64,000 bases of DNA from RYN-230 sp963793825 (GTDB lineage Bacteria; Actinomycetota; Actinomycetes; Streptosporangiales; Streptosporangiaceae): the NCBI GenBank assembly GCA_963793825.1, contig CAWCBE010000007.1:558001-622000 (forward strand), read 5' to 3'. The notes under the pieces were generated by a model. The model was not told the origin of the DNA. It worked only from the letters and a program-made list of their open reading frames with translations, and made no database searches. Within the stretch, counting starts at the first letter, position 1; each line of letters opens with the position of its first letter. This document shows positions 33,380 to 41,380 of the stretch, in pieces. A program made the translations under genes and the position numbers.

Positions 33380-33838
33380 TCAGGCGCTGGCGGACGGCGC
33401 CGCGCCGAGCACGCCGAGGAGCGTGCGCAGCACCGCCCGGGCCTGGTCCAGCTCGGCCGCGGTGAGGCCGGCCGCGGCCAGCCGGGCCACGCGGTCCCGG
33501 TCGCCGTCCGCGTTGAGCGCCGCCAGCTGGCGCCGCCCGACCGCAGTCAGCCGCAGCAGCGGCGAGCGCCGGTGCCCCGGGTTGGCGGCCGGCCGCACGC
33601 AGCCGGCCGCGATCAGGTCGTCCGCCACCCGCTGCACGCTCTGCCGGGACTGGCCGAGCCGCCGGGCGATGCCGGGCACTGTCGCCGCCTCGTGCTGCAG
33701 CACGCTGAGCAGGTGCCAGCGGGCCGCCGTCTGCTGGTGCCGCTGCGCGATCGCCTCGCTGGTCGCCCGGGACCGGCCGGCCAGCTCGTAAACGTCGGCC
33801 ACCAGCATCCGGTAGGCCTCTGCGGCGGGATCCGTCAT
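33380..33838 (-). CDS. MarR-family transcriptional regulator
   Basis: Winged-helix repressor, 152 aa from ATG 33838. The DNA-binding region is VPGIARRLGQSRQSVQRVADDLIAAG, followed by the wing NPGHRRSPLLRLTAVGRRQL. The N- and C-terminal helices would form the dimer interface. The start codon lies 6 nt from a TATACT hexamer read on the minus strand, so the mRNA may be leaderless. Two palindromes in the shared intergenic region suggest that the protein controls itself and the divergent monooxygenase-like gene. The ligand is unknown. Confidence 0.88.
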   Translation of the reverse strand: MTDPAAEAYRMLVADVYELAGRSRATSEAIAQRHQQTAARWHLLSVLQHEAATVPGIARRLGQSRQSVQRVADDLIAAGCVRPAANPGHRRSPLLRLTAVGRRQLAALNADGDRDRVARLAAAGLTAAELDQARAVLRTLLGVLGAAPSASA

Positions 33839-33841
33839 ATT

Positions 33842-33874
33842 GACAGTATACTGTCTATTTGACAGCACACTGTC
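33842..33874. promoter_or_regulatory. Twin palindromic MarR operator
   Basis: GACAGTATACTGTC at 33842-33855 is a perfect 14-bp palindrome. GACAGCACACTGTC at 33861-33874 has the same GACAG/CTGTC arms, 19 bp downstream. They sit between the divergent MarR and ABM-like genes. The first covers TATACT, the likely -10 of the marR gene (6 nt from its ATG), so binding would block marR transcription directly. Confidence 0.8.
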
Positions 33875-33899
33875 GTTCATGATGACGAGGAGCGCGGAC

Positions 33900-34220
33900 A
33901 TGATCACCCGGATCTGGCACGGCTGGACCAGCAGCGCGGACGCCGACGCCTACCAGCAGCTGCTGCAGCAGGAAATCGCCCCGGGGATCGCCGGCCGCCA
34001 GATCGGCGGGGTGCGCGGCCCGCGCCTGCTGCGCCGCGACGTCGCCGGCGGCGACGTGGAGTTCGTGACGATCATGAGCTTCCCCGGCTGGGCCGCGGTC
34101 GCCGAGTTCGCCGGCCCGGATCCGCAGGCCGCCGTGGTGCCGCCCGCCGCCCGGCGGCTGCTGCGCCGGTTCGACGAGCGCTCCGCGCACTACGACGTGG
34201 TCGTCCCGGCCGACATCTGA
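33900..34220 (+). CDS. ABM-like small monooxygenase/dimeric barrel protein
   Basis: The protein has 106 aa from ATG 33900, preceded by GAGGAG. Its start MITRIWHGWTSSADADAYQQ and FVTIMSFPGWAAVAEFAG fit the dimeric alpha-beta barrel (antibiotic biosynthesis monooxygenase-like) group that often pairs with MarR regulators. No catalytic residues can be assigned, since the fold is very divergent. It is divergent from marR across the twin operator and ends directly before the lutC stop (34220/34221). It is probably a MarR-controlled stress or detoxification gene. Confidence 0.65.
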   Translation: MITRIWHGWTSSADADAYQQLLQQEIAPGIAGRQIGGVRGPRLLRRDVAGGDVEFVTIMSFPGWAAVAEFAGPDPQAAVVPPAARRLLRRFDERSAHYDVVVPADI

Positions 34221-34844
34221 TCAGGGACCGATCAGGATGACGTCCAGGGTGCGCGGGCCGTGCACGCCCTCGACCCGGTCCAGTTCGATGTCGCTGGTGG
34301 CGGACGGTCCGCTGATCCAGGTGAGCGGGCGGGCCGGGTCCAGCCGGGCGACGCCCTCCGGCACCAGCCCGACGACCTGGGCCGCCTCGATCAGGCACAG
34401 GTGGTAGTCCGGGATCAGGCTGAGCGCGCGCCGCCCCTGCCCCGCCGAGCCGTCCAGCACGATGGTCCCGGTCTCGGCCACGGCGACCGCGGCGCGGGTG
34501 ATCACCCCGTCGAAGGCATCCAGCTCAGCGGCGGACAGCCCGTCGTCGGTCACCAGTTCGGCACCGGGAACCGCGCCCGGCAGGTCCAGCCCGGGCGGTA
34601 CCACCAGCCGCCGTGCCCCCCGCTCGGCCAGCGCGGCGCTCACCACCTCCAGCACCTGCCCGGGCGCCGCCCGCCGGACGAGCGCCCGGTAGTCGGCCAG
34701 GCGCTCGGCCAGCAGGTCCAGCCGCGCCCCGGGATCAAGGTCGCCGCGGGTCCGGTACCCGCCCGGGCGCGGCGCCGCCTCCCCCGGGCCCACGTCAGCC
34801 AGCGCGGCCCGGATCCGGCCGAGCACCTCATCCCGGGCCGTCAT
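34221..34844 (-). CDS. lutC: Lactate utilization protein C (LUD domain)
   Basis: Subunit of the LutABC (LldEFG) iron-sulfur complex that oxidises L-lactate to pyruvate. The protein is 207 aa from ATG 34844, overlapping the lutB stop (ATGA). It is a LUD-domain protein: GVITRAAVAVAETGTIVLDG, then SLIPDYHLCLIEAAQVV and LTWISGPSATSDIELDRVEGVHGPR (each a LutC hallmark). It is the last gene of the lacI-lutA-lutB-lutC cluster. Confidence 0.93.
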   Translation of the reverse strand: MTARDEVLGRIRAALADVGPGEAAPRPGGYRTRGDLDPGARLDLLAERLADYRALVRRAAPGQVLEVVSAALAERGARRLVVPPGLDLPGAVPGAELVTDDGLSAAELDAFDGVITRAAVAVAETGTIVLDGSAGQGRRALSLIPDYHLCLIEAAQVVGLVPEGVARLDPARPLTWISGPSATSDIELDRVEGVHGPRTLDVILIGP

Positions 34845-36493
34845 TGCGCACCCCGGGGGGACGACTCCCCCGGATCCCCCACGTCCCGGTGGCCCGGCGG
34901 GAACACGCCCCCACCGCCCCCCTCCTCGCCAGCCGAATGCTCGCGCCGCCACCATTCGCGGAACGTCTGGGCCGGCGGCGCGGGCACGTCCCGGGCCGCG
35001 GTCCACCTGGACAGCGGGGGCGGCAGCCGCCGGATCGTGCCACCGCGGCTGGCCAGCCGGCCCAGCCGCCCGGCCCGCTGCGCCGCGCCGTACCGGGCCG
35101 GGCTGGCCATCACCCACGACGCCGCGGCCATGGTCAGCGCCTCCGGGCTGGGCAGCCGCCCGGCCAGGCCGGCCACCCGCCCGCGCCCAGCCGTCCCAGG
35201 CCCAGCCGCCCCAGACCCAGCCGCCCCAGACCCAGCCGCCCCGGACCGAGCGCCCCGCTCCGCCCCGGACTCCTCGACGTGCCGGGCCCGCAGATGCACC
35301 AGCACCGACGGGATGTCAATCTTCACCGGGCAGGCGTCATAACACGCCCCGCACAGCGATGACGCGTACGGCAGCGAGGCGTTGTCCTCCACCCCGGTCA
35401 GCATCGGGGACAGGATCGCGCCGATCGGCCCCGGGTACACCGACCCGTAGGCGTGCCCGCCGACCCGCTCATAGACCGGGCACACGTTCAGGCAGGCCGA
35501 ACACCGGATGCAGTGCAGTGCCTGCCGCCCCTCCGGGTCGGCCAGCGCCGCGGTCCGCCCGTTGTCCAGCAGCACCAGGTGGAACTGCTGCGGCCCGTCG
35601 CCGGCGCTCACCCCGGTCCACATCGAGGTGTACGGGTTCATCCGCTCGCCGGTGGAGGACCGGGGCAGCAGCTGGAGGAACACTCCCAGGTCATCCCAGG
35701 CGGGCAGGATCTTCTCGATGCCCATCACGGTGATCAGCGTCTCGGGCAGGGTCAGGCACATCCGGCCGTTCCCCTCCGACTCGACCACGCATAGCGTCCC
35801 GGTCTCGGCGATGGCGAAGTTGGCCCCGCTGATGCCCACCGTGGCCGACAGGAATGCGCGGCGCAGGTGCAGCCGGGCCGCCTCGGCCAGCGCGGCGGGT
35901 GCGTCGGTCAGCCCGGGGTCCACGTCACCCATCTCGCGCAGGAAGATGTCCCGGATCTCGGCCCGGTTGCGGTGGATGGCCGGCACCAGGATGTGCGACG
36001 GGTGGTCGTGCCCGAGCTGCACGATCAGCTCGGCCAGGTCCGTCTCGCGGGCGGTGATGCCCGCCCGGGCGAGGGCCTCGTTCAGCCCTATCTCGTCCGT
36101 CACGATGGACTTGACCTTCACTGCCTCGGTGGCCCCAGTCGCCCGGACCAGGCCGGTCACGATCTCATTGGCCTCGTTGGCGTCCCGGGCCCAGTGCACC
36201 ACGCCGCCGCGGGCGGTCACCTCGCGCTCCAGCTGCTCCAGGTAGCGGTCCAGGTGGGCCATGGTCTCCGCCTTGATCGCCTGGCCGGCCGCGCGCAGCG
36301 CCTCCCAGTCGGGCAGCTCGGACACCACCGCGGCCCGCTTGGCCCGGATCGTGCGGGTGGCCCTGCCCAGGTTGCGGCGGAGCTGGCTGTCGGCCAGCGC
36401 ACGGCGCGCCGCCACCGGGAACGGCTCGGCCCCGCGCAGGTGGCCCACCCCGCGCGGGGCGGTGGGCATGCCCAGGAAGGTGCCGCCGGTCAC
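34841..36493 (-). CDS. lutB: Lactate utilization iron-sulfur protein LutB
   Basis: Core [4Fe-4S] protein of L-lactate oxidation. The protein is 550 aa from GTG 36493, overlapping the lutA stop (GTGA). An N-terminal LUD domain (VKVKSIVTDEIGLNEAL, FAIAETGTLCVVESEGNGRM) is followed by two ferredoxin-type motifs, C328-x2-C-x2-C-x3-C338-P and C381-x2-C-x3-C388-P. The C-terminal region after about residue 410 contains a short Gly/Ala/Ser repeat (SGAAG units, about 420-440) and a Pro-rich end. These extras are longer than in Bacillus LutB (about 476 aa). Confidence 0.94.
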   Translation of the reverse strand: MTGGTFLGMPTAPRGVGHLRGAEPFPVAARRALADSQLRRNLGRATRTIRAKRAAVVSELPDWEALRAAGQAIKAETMAHLDRYLEQLEREVTARGGVVHWARDANEANEIVTGLVRATGATEAVKVKSIVTDEIGLNEALARAGITARETDLAELIVQLGHDHPSHILVPAIHRNRAEIRDIFLREMGDVDPGLTDAPAALAEAARLHLRRAFLSATVGISGANFAIAETGTLCVVESEGNGRMCLTLPETLITVMGIEKILPAWDDLGVFLQLLPRSSTGERMNPYTSMWTGVSAGDGPQQFHLVLLDNGRTAALADPEGRQALHCIRCSACLNVCPVYERVGGHAYGSVYPGPIGAILSPMLTGVEDNASLPYASSLCGACYDACPVKIDIPSVLVHLRARHVEESGAERGARSGAAGSGAAGSGAAGPGTAGRGRVAGLAGRLPSPEALTMAAASWVMASPARYGAAQRAGRLGRLASRGGTIRRLPPPLSRWTAARDVPAPPAQTFREWWRREHSAGEEGGGGGVFPPGHRDVGDPGESSPRGAQ

Positions 36494-37251
36494 CGGGCAC
36501 CGCCGGCCGGCGCGCTCTGGGTCGAGGCCAGGATCTCGGCCAGGTGCACGGTCCGGGTGCCGGCCCGCAGCCGGGACAGGCCGCCGCCGATGTGCATCAG
36601 GCACGAGCTGTCCCCGGCCGTGCACACCTCGGCGCGGGTATCCAGCACGTTGCGCATCTTGTCGGCCAGCATCGCGGTGGACACGTCGGCGTTCTTCACT
36701 GCGAACGTGCCGCCGAAGCCACAGCACACGTCGGCGTCGGGCAGTTCGACCAGGTCGATGCCGCGCACCCGGCGCAGCAGCCGGAGCGGCCGGTCGCCGA
36801 CCCGCAGCATCCGCAGCGAGTGGCAGGTCGGATGGTAGGTGACCCGGTGCGGGTAATAGGCCCCGACATCTTCCACCCCCAGCACGTCGGTGAGCAGCTC
36901 GGACAGCTCATAGGTGCGGGCCGCGACCGCCTCGGCCCGGCGGGCCAGCGCCTCGTCGCCGTACCGCCGCGCGATCATCGCATGCTGGTGCCGGACCGAC
37001 CCGGTGCACGAGCCGGACGGGACCACGATGGCCTCGCACGCCGAGAAAACCTCCACAAAACGCCGCACCAGGGGCAGCGCCTCCCGCAGGTACCCGGTGT
37101 TGGCGTGCATCTGCCCGCAGCAGGTCTGGGCGGCCGGGAATTCCACCTCGTGCCCGAGCCGCTCCAGCAGGGCCACCGTGGCCCGCCCGGTGTCCGGGAA
37201 CAGGGTGTCGGCCAGGCAGGTCACGAACAGGGCAATGCGCATGCGGATCAT
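36490..37251 (-). CDS. lutA: Lactate utilization protein A (Fe-S oxidoreductase)
   Basis: CCG-domain subunit of the LutABC complex, 253 aa. Two cysteine-rich modules are visible: CLADTLFP with TCCGQMHANTG, and TYHPTCHSLRM with DVCCGFGGTF. These typically bind iron-sulfur or heterodisulfide-type clusters. The annotated ATG at 37251 overlaps the lacI stop (ATGA); MRIALFVTCL four codons later is an alternative start. The overlap makes lutA translationally coupled to the LacI regulator. Confidence 0.94.
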   Translation of the reverse strand: MIRMRIALFVTCLADTLFPDTGRATVALLERLGHEVEFPAAQTCCGQMHANTGYLREALPLVRRFVEVFSACEAIVVPSGSCTGSVRHQHAMIARRYGDEALARRAEAVAARTYELSELLTDVLGVEDVGAYYPHRVTYHPTCHSLRMLRVGDRPLRLLRRVRGIDLVELPDADVCCGFGGTFAVKNADVSTAMLADKMRNVLDTRAEVCTAGDSSCLMHIGGGLSRLRAGTRTVHLAEILASTQSAPAGGAR

Positions 37252-38357
37252 CCTGCCGTGCCGGTGGCGGCGGCGGCGCCGGCGGCCCCCGCCGGAGCGG
37301 GCTCGGGCACGGCACGGACCTTCCGGGCGCGCCGGGGCCGGCCCTGGCTGGAAGCGCGGACCACCAGGTCGGGCTCGAACACGACCTGGCGGTGCCGGTG
37401 CGTCCCGTCGCCGAGGGCCTCCTCGATGAGCAGCTGGGCCGCGGCCCGGCCGAGCTGGTGCCGGGGCTGGCGCACCGAGGACAGCGGGATGGCCGCCGCG
37501 GCCGCGAAGTCCACGTCGTCGTAGCCGACGATGGCGATGCCGTCCGGCACCCGGATCCGGCGGCTGGTCATCTCCTGCAGCACCCCCAGGGCGAGCAGGT
37601 CGTTCGCGCAGAACACCGCGGTGGGCCGGATCTCGGGCGGCAGGTCCGCGAGCGTGGCGGCCGCCTTCTGCCCGGCCGACACGTTCAGCGCCGCGGTCTC
37701 GTAGACCTGCAGGTCGCCGGGGGGACGGCCGGCCCGTTCCAGGGCCCGGACGGCACCCTCCCGGCGGTCGCTCACCTGCCGGGTGCTCAGCGGGCCGCCG
37801 ACGAACGCGATCCGCTCATGCCCCGCCTCCAGCAGGTGCGACACGGCCAGGTCGCCGCCGAGCACGTCATCCACCGACACCGAGCACTGGCCGCGCGACG
37901 GCGACCGGCTGTCCACCAGGACCACCGGGGTGCCGCGGCGCTGCACCCGGGCCAGCCGCGCATCGGCGCCCGCCACCGGGGTGATCAGGATGCCCTGCAC
38001 CCGGTGCTCCTCCAGCACCTCCAGGTACCGGGACTCCTTGGCCTTCTGGTCGTCGCTGTTGCACAGGATGACGGCCAGCCCGGCCTCGCTGGCCTCGTCC
38101 TCCACCCCGCGGGCCACGTCGGTGAAGAACGGGTTGGCCACGTCCAGGACCACCAGGCCGATGGTCCGGCTGCGGCCCGCCCGCAGCTGGCGGGCTGACT
38201 CGTTCCTGATGAAGCCGAGCTGCTTGATCGCCGCCTGGACCCGGGTCCTGGTGGGCTCGGCCACCACCTCGGGCCGGTTCAGCACGTTCGAGACCGTGCC
38301 GACGGAGACGCCGGCGAGCGCGGCGACCTCCCTGATGCTGACCGGCGTATCCGCCAC
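37248..38357 (-). CDS. LacI-family regulator, probable controller of lut and rha operons
   Basis: The protein has 369 aa from GTG 38357, with AGGAGGAG 5 nt upstream. The N-terminal helix-turn-helix is SIREVAALAGVSVGTVSNVLNRP and the hinge helix ESARQLRAG. A periplasmic-binding-protein-like sensor domain follows (GLVVLDVANPFFTDVARGVE, FCANDLLALGVLQEM, IVGYDDVDFAAAA). The tail after about 335 is basic then Ala/Pro-rich. Its position upstream of lutABC and divergent from the rhamnose operon suggests that rhamnose or a pathway intermediate is the inducer. It is the first gene of a lacI-lutABC transcript. Confidence 0.88.
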   Translation of the reverse strand: MADTPVSIREVAALAGVSVGTVSNVLNRPEVVAEPTRTRVQAAIKQLGFIRNESARQLRAGRSRTIGLVVLDVANPFFTDVARGVEDEASEAGLAVILCNSDDQKAKESRYLEVLEEHRVQGILITPVAGADARLARVQRRGTPVVLVDSRSPSRGQCSVSVDDVLGGDLAVSHLLEAGHERIAFVGGPLSTRQVSDRREGAVRALERAGRPPGDLQVYETAALNVSAGQKAAATLADLPPEIRPTAVFCANDLLALGVLQEMTSRRIRVPDGIAIVGYDDVDFAAAAAIPLSSVRQPRHQLGRAAAQLLIEEALGDGTHRHRQVVFEPDLVVRASSQGRPRRARKVRAVPEPAPAGAAGAAAATGTAG

Positions 38358-38377
38358 GGCTCCTCCTGTGTCCGGTC

Positions 38378-38407
38378 AGTGTCGTGCGGCCCGTTCCGCC
38401 CCGTCAA
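38378..38407 (-). promoter_or_regulatory. Promoter of the lacI-lutABC operon
   Basis: Read on the minus strand, TTGACG (38407-38402) and GACACT (38383-38378) are separated by 18 bp, upstream of the lacI GTG at 38357. The -10 hexamer GACACT is identical to that proposed for the divergent rha promoter. Confidence 0.5.
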
Positions 38408-38450
38408 CCGGGTGCCCCGGTGATCCTGTCGCGGCCCCGAAACCTGTCTG

Positions 38451-38537
38451 TAACGATTCGAACATCGCGGTTCCGGACCTATTGACACGATCGTTACTTC
38501 AACTGACACTGCTTGTCACTGAGTTGAAACGTTATAG
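38451..38537 (+). promoter_or_regulatory. rha operon promoter with LacI-type operator candidates
   Basis: TTGACA (38482-38487), a 17-bp spacer and GACACT (38505-38510) form a good promoter for the rha operon. Three short CG-centred palindromic elements lie around it: TAACGATTCGAACA from 38451, ACGATCGT (38487-38494, in TGACACGATCGTTAC) and AACGTT (38528-38533, in GAAACGTTATAG). All share a TAACG half-site on one strand. CG-centred palindromes with this spread are typical of LacI-family operators. Which one binds the regulator is a guess. Confidence 0.5.
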
Positions 38538-38737
38538 CAGATCTTGCTTCCCGACCAGTGCCAGCGGGTTTCCGGCCCAGCACACGAGGAGGTGGCAGGC
38601 CGTGACGACTGGCGGCGAGGACCCGGCCGCGGACGTACCCGGCGCAGCGGCGCAACCGCCCGTGAGTGACGGGGCCCCCCCGGACGCGGCGCCCGCGGGC
38701 GCCCACCCCGTTCCCGGGGCCAGCGCGGCCGCCAGCG

Positions 38738-38815
38738 TGATCCGGCCGCGAGCACCGGCACCGCCCGCCCGGCCGCTGATCCGGCCGCGAGCACCGGCAC
38801 CGCCCGCCCGGCCGC
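38738..38815 (+). repeat. 39-bp perfect tandem duplication in the 5' region of the rha ATPase gene
   Basis: A 39-bp unit occurs twice without mismatch (38738-38776, 38777-38815). It is 13 codons long, so it keeps the reading frame and encodes DPAASTGTARPAA twice in the frame of the downstream ATPase. Confidence 0.95.
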
Positions 38816-38837
38816 CCCGGCCGGGGACGCCACGCCG

Positions 38838-40331
38838 GTGCTGGCGCTGCACCAGGCCTCGAAGGCGTTCGGCGCGGTCCAGGCGGTGGCCAGCGGCAGA
38901 ATCGACCTGTACGCCGGGGAGGCGCACGCGCTGGTCGGCGAGAACGGCGCGGGCAAGTCCACGATGGTGAAGATGCTGGCCGGCGTGCACCGGCCGGACT
39001 CCGGGACGCTGCTCATCGACGGCCAGCCGGTCACCCTGCACCGGCCCGCGGACGCCCAGCGCGCCGGGATCGCGGTCATCTACCAGGAGCCGACCCTGTT
39101 CCCCGACCTGTCCGTCGCGGAGAACATCTTCATGGGCCGCCAGCCGCTGGTGGCCGGGCGGCGCATCGACCGGCGGCAGATGAACGCGGCGGCGGCCGGG
39201 TTGTTCGGGCGGCTCGGGGTCCGGCTCGACCCGGGCCGGATCAGCCGCGGCCTGTCCATCGCCGACCAGCAGATCGTGGAGATCGCCAAGGCGCTGTCGC
39301 TGGACGCCCGGGTGATCGTGATGGACGAGCCCACCGCGGCGCTGTCCGCGGCCGAGGTGGACCGGCTGTTCGACGTGGTGCGGACGCTGCGCGCGGCCGG
39401 GGCGGCGGTCCTGTTCATCTCGCACCGGCTGGAAGAAGTCTTCGCGATCTGCCAGCGGGTCACCGTGATGCGCGACGGCCGGCACGTGCTGAGCAGCGCA
39501 CTGGCCGGGATGACCGCCAACGACCTGGTGCGCGCGATGGTCGGCCGCGACGTGGAGGCCCGCGAGTCGGGCGGCCGCGGCACGCCCGGCGAGCCGGTGC
39601 TGGTGGTGGAGCGGCTGACCCGGGAAGGGGTGTTCACCGACATCTCACTGGAGGTGCGGGCGGGCGAGATCGTCGCCCTGGCCGGCCTGGTCGGGTCGGG
39701 CCGCAGCGAGGTGGCCCGGGCGGTGTTCGGCATCGACTCCTACGACGCGGGCCGGGTGCTGATGGGCGGCCGGGACCTGCGCCGCGCCTCCCCTACCAGC
39801 GCGATGGCCGCCGGCATCGGCTTCGTCCCGGAGGACCGCCGCCAGCAGGGCCTGGTCATGGACATGTCGGTGCAGCAGAACATGGCCCTGGCCTCACTCG
39901 ACCGGCTGCGCCGGGCGGGCCTGGTCCGGTCGTCGGCCGAGCGCTCGTTCGCCGCCGACTGGGCGGTCCGGCTGAACCTCAAGTACGGCCGGCTGGCCGA
40001 CCCCGTGTCCCGGCTGTCCGGCGGCAACCAGCAGAAGGTCGTGCTGGCCAAATGGCTGGGCCGCAACCCGTCGCTGCTGATCGTGGACGAGCCGACCCGC
40101 GGCATCGACATCGCCACCAAATCGGAAGTGCACCGGCTGCTGGTGCGGCTGGCCCGGGAGGGAGTGGCCATCCTGATGATCTCCTCGGAACTGCCCGAGG
40201 TGCTCGGGGTCGGGGACCGCATCCTGGTCATGCGGGAAGGACGGCTGACCGCGGAGTTCGGCCACGACGAGGCGTCGGAAGAGAAGATCATCGCCGCGGC
40301 GACCGGCCAGCTGCAGGGACAGGCATCATGA
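38838..40331 (+). CDS. Rhamnose ABC transporter ATPase (two ABC domains)
   Basis: RbsA-type cytoplasmic ATPase that powers sugar import. From GTG 38838 it has 497 aa with two ABC domains. Domain 1 has Walker A GENGAGKST, signature-region LSIADQQIVEIAKALS and Walker B VIVMDEP. Domain 2 (from about 255) has the degenerate loop GLVGSGRSE, LSGGNQQK and LLIVDEP. A better start may be GTG 38602, preceded by AGGAGG: an Ala/Pro-rich leader reads from it until about 38737. There, one missing base puts it out of frame with the ATPase, after which DPAASTGTARPAA repeats follow in the ATPase frame. Start is therefore uncertain; the ABC core is not affected. The stop overlaps the permease ATG (ATGA). Confidence 0.9.
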   Translation: MLALHQASKAFGAVQAVASGRIDLYAGEAHALVGENGAGKSTMVKMLAGVHRPDSGTLLIDGQPVTLHRPADAQRAGIAVIYQEPTLFPDLSVAENIFMGRQPLVAGRRIDRRQMNAAAAGLFGRLGVRLDPGRISRGLSIADQQIVEIAKALSLDARVIVMDEPTAALSAAEVDRLFDVVRTLRAAGAAVLFISHRLEEVFAICQRVTVMRDGRHVLSSALAGMTANDLVRAMVGRDVEARESGGRGTPGEPVLVVERLTREGVFTDISLEVRAGEIVALAGLVGSGRSEVARAVFGIDSYDAGRVLMGGRDLRRASPTSAMAAGIGFVPEDRRQQGLVMDMSVQQNMALASLDRLRRAGLVRSSAERSFAADWAVRLNLKYGRLADPVSRLSGGNQQKVVLAKWLGRNPSLLIVDEPTRGIDIATKSEVHRLLVRLAREGVAILMISSELPEVLGVGDRILVMREGRLTAEFGHDEASEEKIIAAATGQLQGQAS

Positions 40332-41380
40332 CCGCGGCGGTGACCGAGCGGCAGGGACCGGCGGGCGCCCCGCCGGGAAGCGGCTCCCGCAGGCTGACCG
40401 AGCGGGTGTTCCGGATCCGAGAATCCGGCATCATCGCCGTGCTGATCGTGTTCGTCGCGGTCACCACGAGCATCCAGCCGTCGTTCCTCGACGAGCAGAA
40501 TATCCAGTTCATGCTGATCAACACGACCGTCTACGCCCTGCTCGCGCTGGGCGAGACGATGGTAGTGATCAGCCGGAACGTGGACCTGTCCATCGGGTCG
40601 GTGCTGGGCCTGTCCGCCTACGTCTCGGCCGGGATGTTCGGGCACCACCCCGGCATCCCGATCCCGGTGGTCTTCCTCATCGGCCTGGGCATCGGGCTGG
40701 CCTGCGGGATCGCGAACGGGCTGATGGTAGCGATCGGCCGGGTGCCGAGCCTGGTGGTCACCCTGGCCACGCTGTACATCATCCGGGGCATCGACATCCT
40801 CATCGTCGGCGGCAACGAGGTGGTGGCCCAGTCGCTGCCGCCCGGGTTCACCAACATCCCGCGGGCGACAGTGTTCGGCGTGCCGTACCTGGCCATCGCC
40901 ATCGCCGTGGTGATCGGCCTCGGCGCCTACTACCTGCGGTCCTACCGGTCCGGCCGGGAACTGTACGCGATCGGCTCCAACCCGGAGGCGGCGCGGCTGG
41001 CCGGCATCCCGGTCGGGCGGCGCATCTTCACCGCGTTCGCGGTCAGCGGCGCCATCGCCGGGCTGGCCGGCGTGCTGTGGGCGGCGCAGTACCAGACCAT
41101 CGACTCCACGGCCGGGACCGGATACGAGCTGACCGTCATCTCCGCGGTGGTGGTCGGCGGGGTGGCCATCTTCGGTGGCAGCGGCAGCGCGGTCGGCGCG
41201 GCCGTCGGCGCCCTGCTGCTGTCCGCGATCGCCTCGGCGCTGAACGTGCTGGGGATCTCCCAGCTGTGGCTGGAGGCCATCTCCGGCTTCCTGCTGCTGG
41301 TGGCCATCACCCTCGACCGCGTCATCTCGGTGCAGTTGATGGCGGCACTGCGGCGAAGGAGCGCGGGCGTTGGAACCTGA
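40328..41380 (+). CDS. Rhamnose ABC transporter permease 1
   Basis: RbsC-like inner-membrane permease of 350 aa from ATG 40328, which overlaps the ATPase stop. About eight to ten membrane helices are visible. LALGETMVVISRNVDLSIGSVLG carries the sugar-permease NVDLS motif, and IGSNPEAARLAGIPV is the coupling-loop motif. The order ATPase, two permeases, binding protein, rhaM, rhaI, rhaEW, rhaB matches known rhamnose (RhaTPQS) importers, which gives the substrate. Confidence 0.9.
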   Translation: MTAAVTERQGPAGAPPGSGSRRLTERVFRIRESGIIAVLIVFVAVTTSIQPSFLDEQNIQFMLINTTVYALLALGETMVVISRNVDLSIGSVLGLSAYVSAGMFGHHPGIPIPVVFLIGLGIGLACGIANGLMVAIGRVPSLVVTLATLYIIRGIDILIVGGNEVVAQSLPPGFTNIPRATVFGVPYLAIAIAVVIGLGAYYLRSYRSGRELYAIGSNPEAARLAGIPVGRRIFTAFAVSGAIAGLAGVLWAAQYQTIDSTAGTGYELTVISAVVVGGVAIFGGSGSAVGAAVGALLLSAIASALNVLGISQLWLEAISGFLLLVAITLDRVISVQLMAALRRRSAGVGT

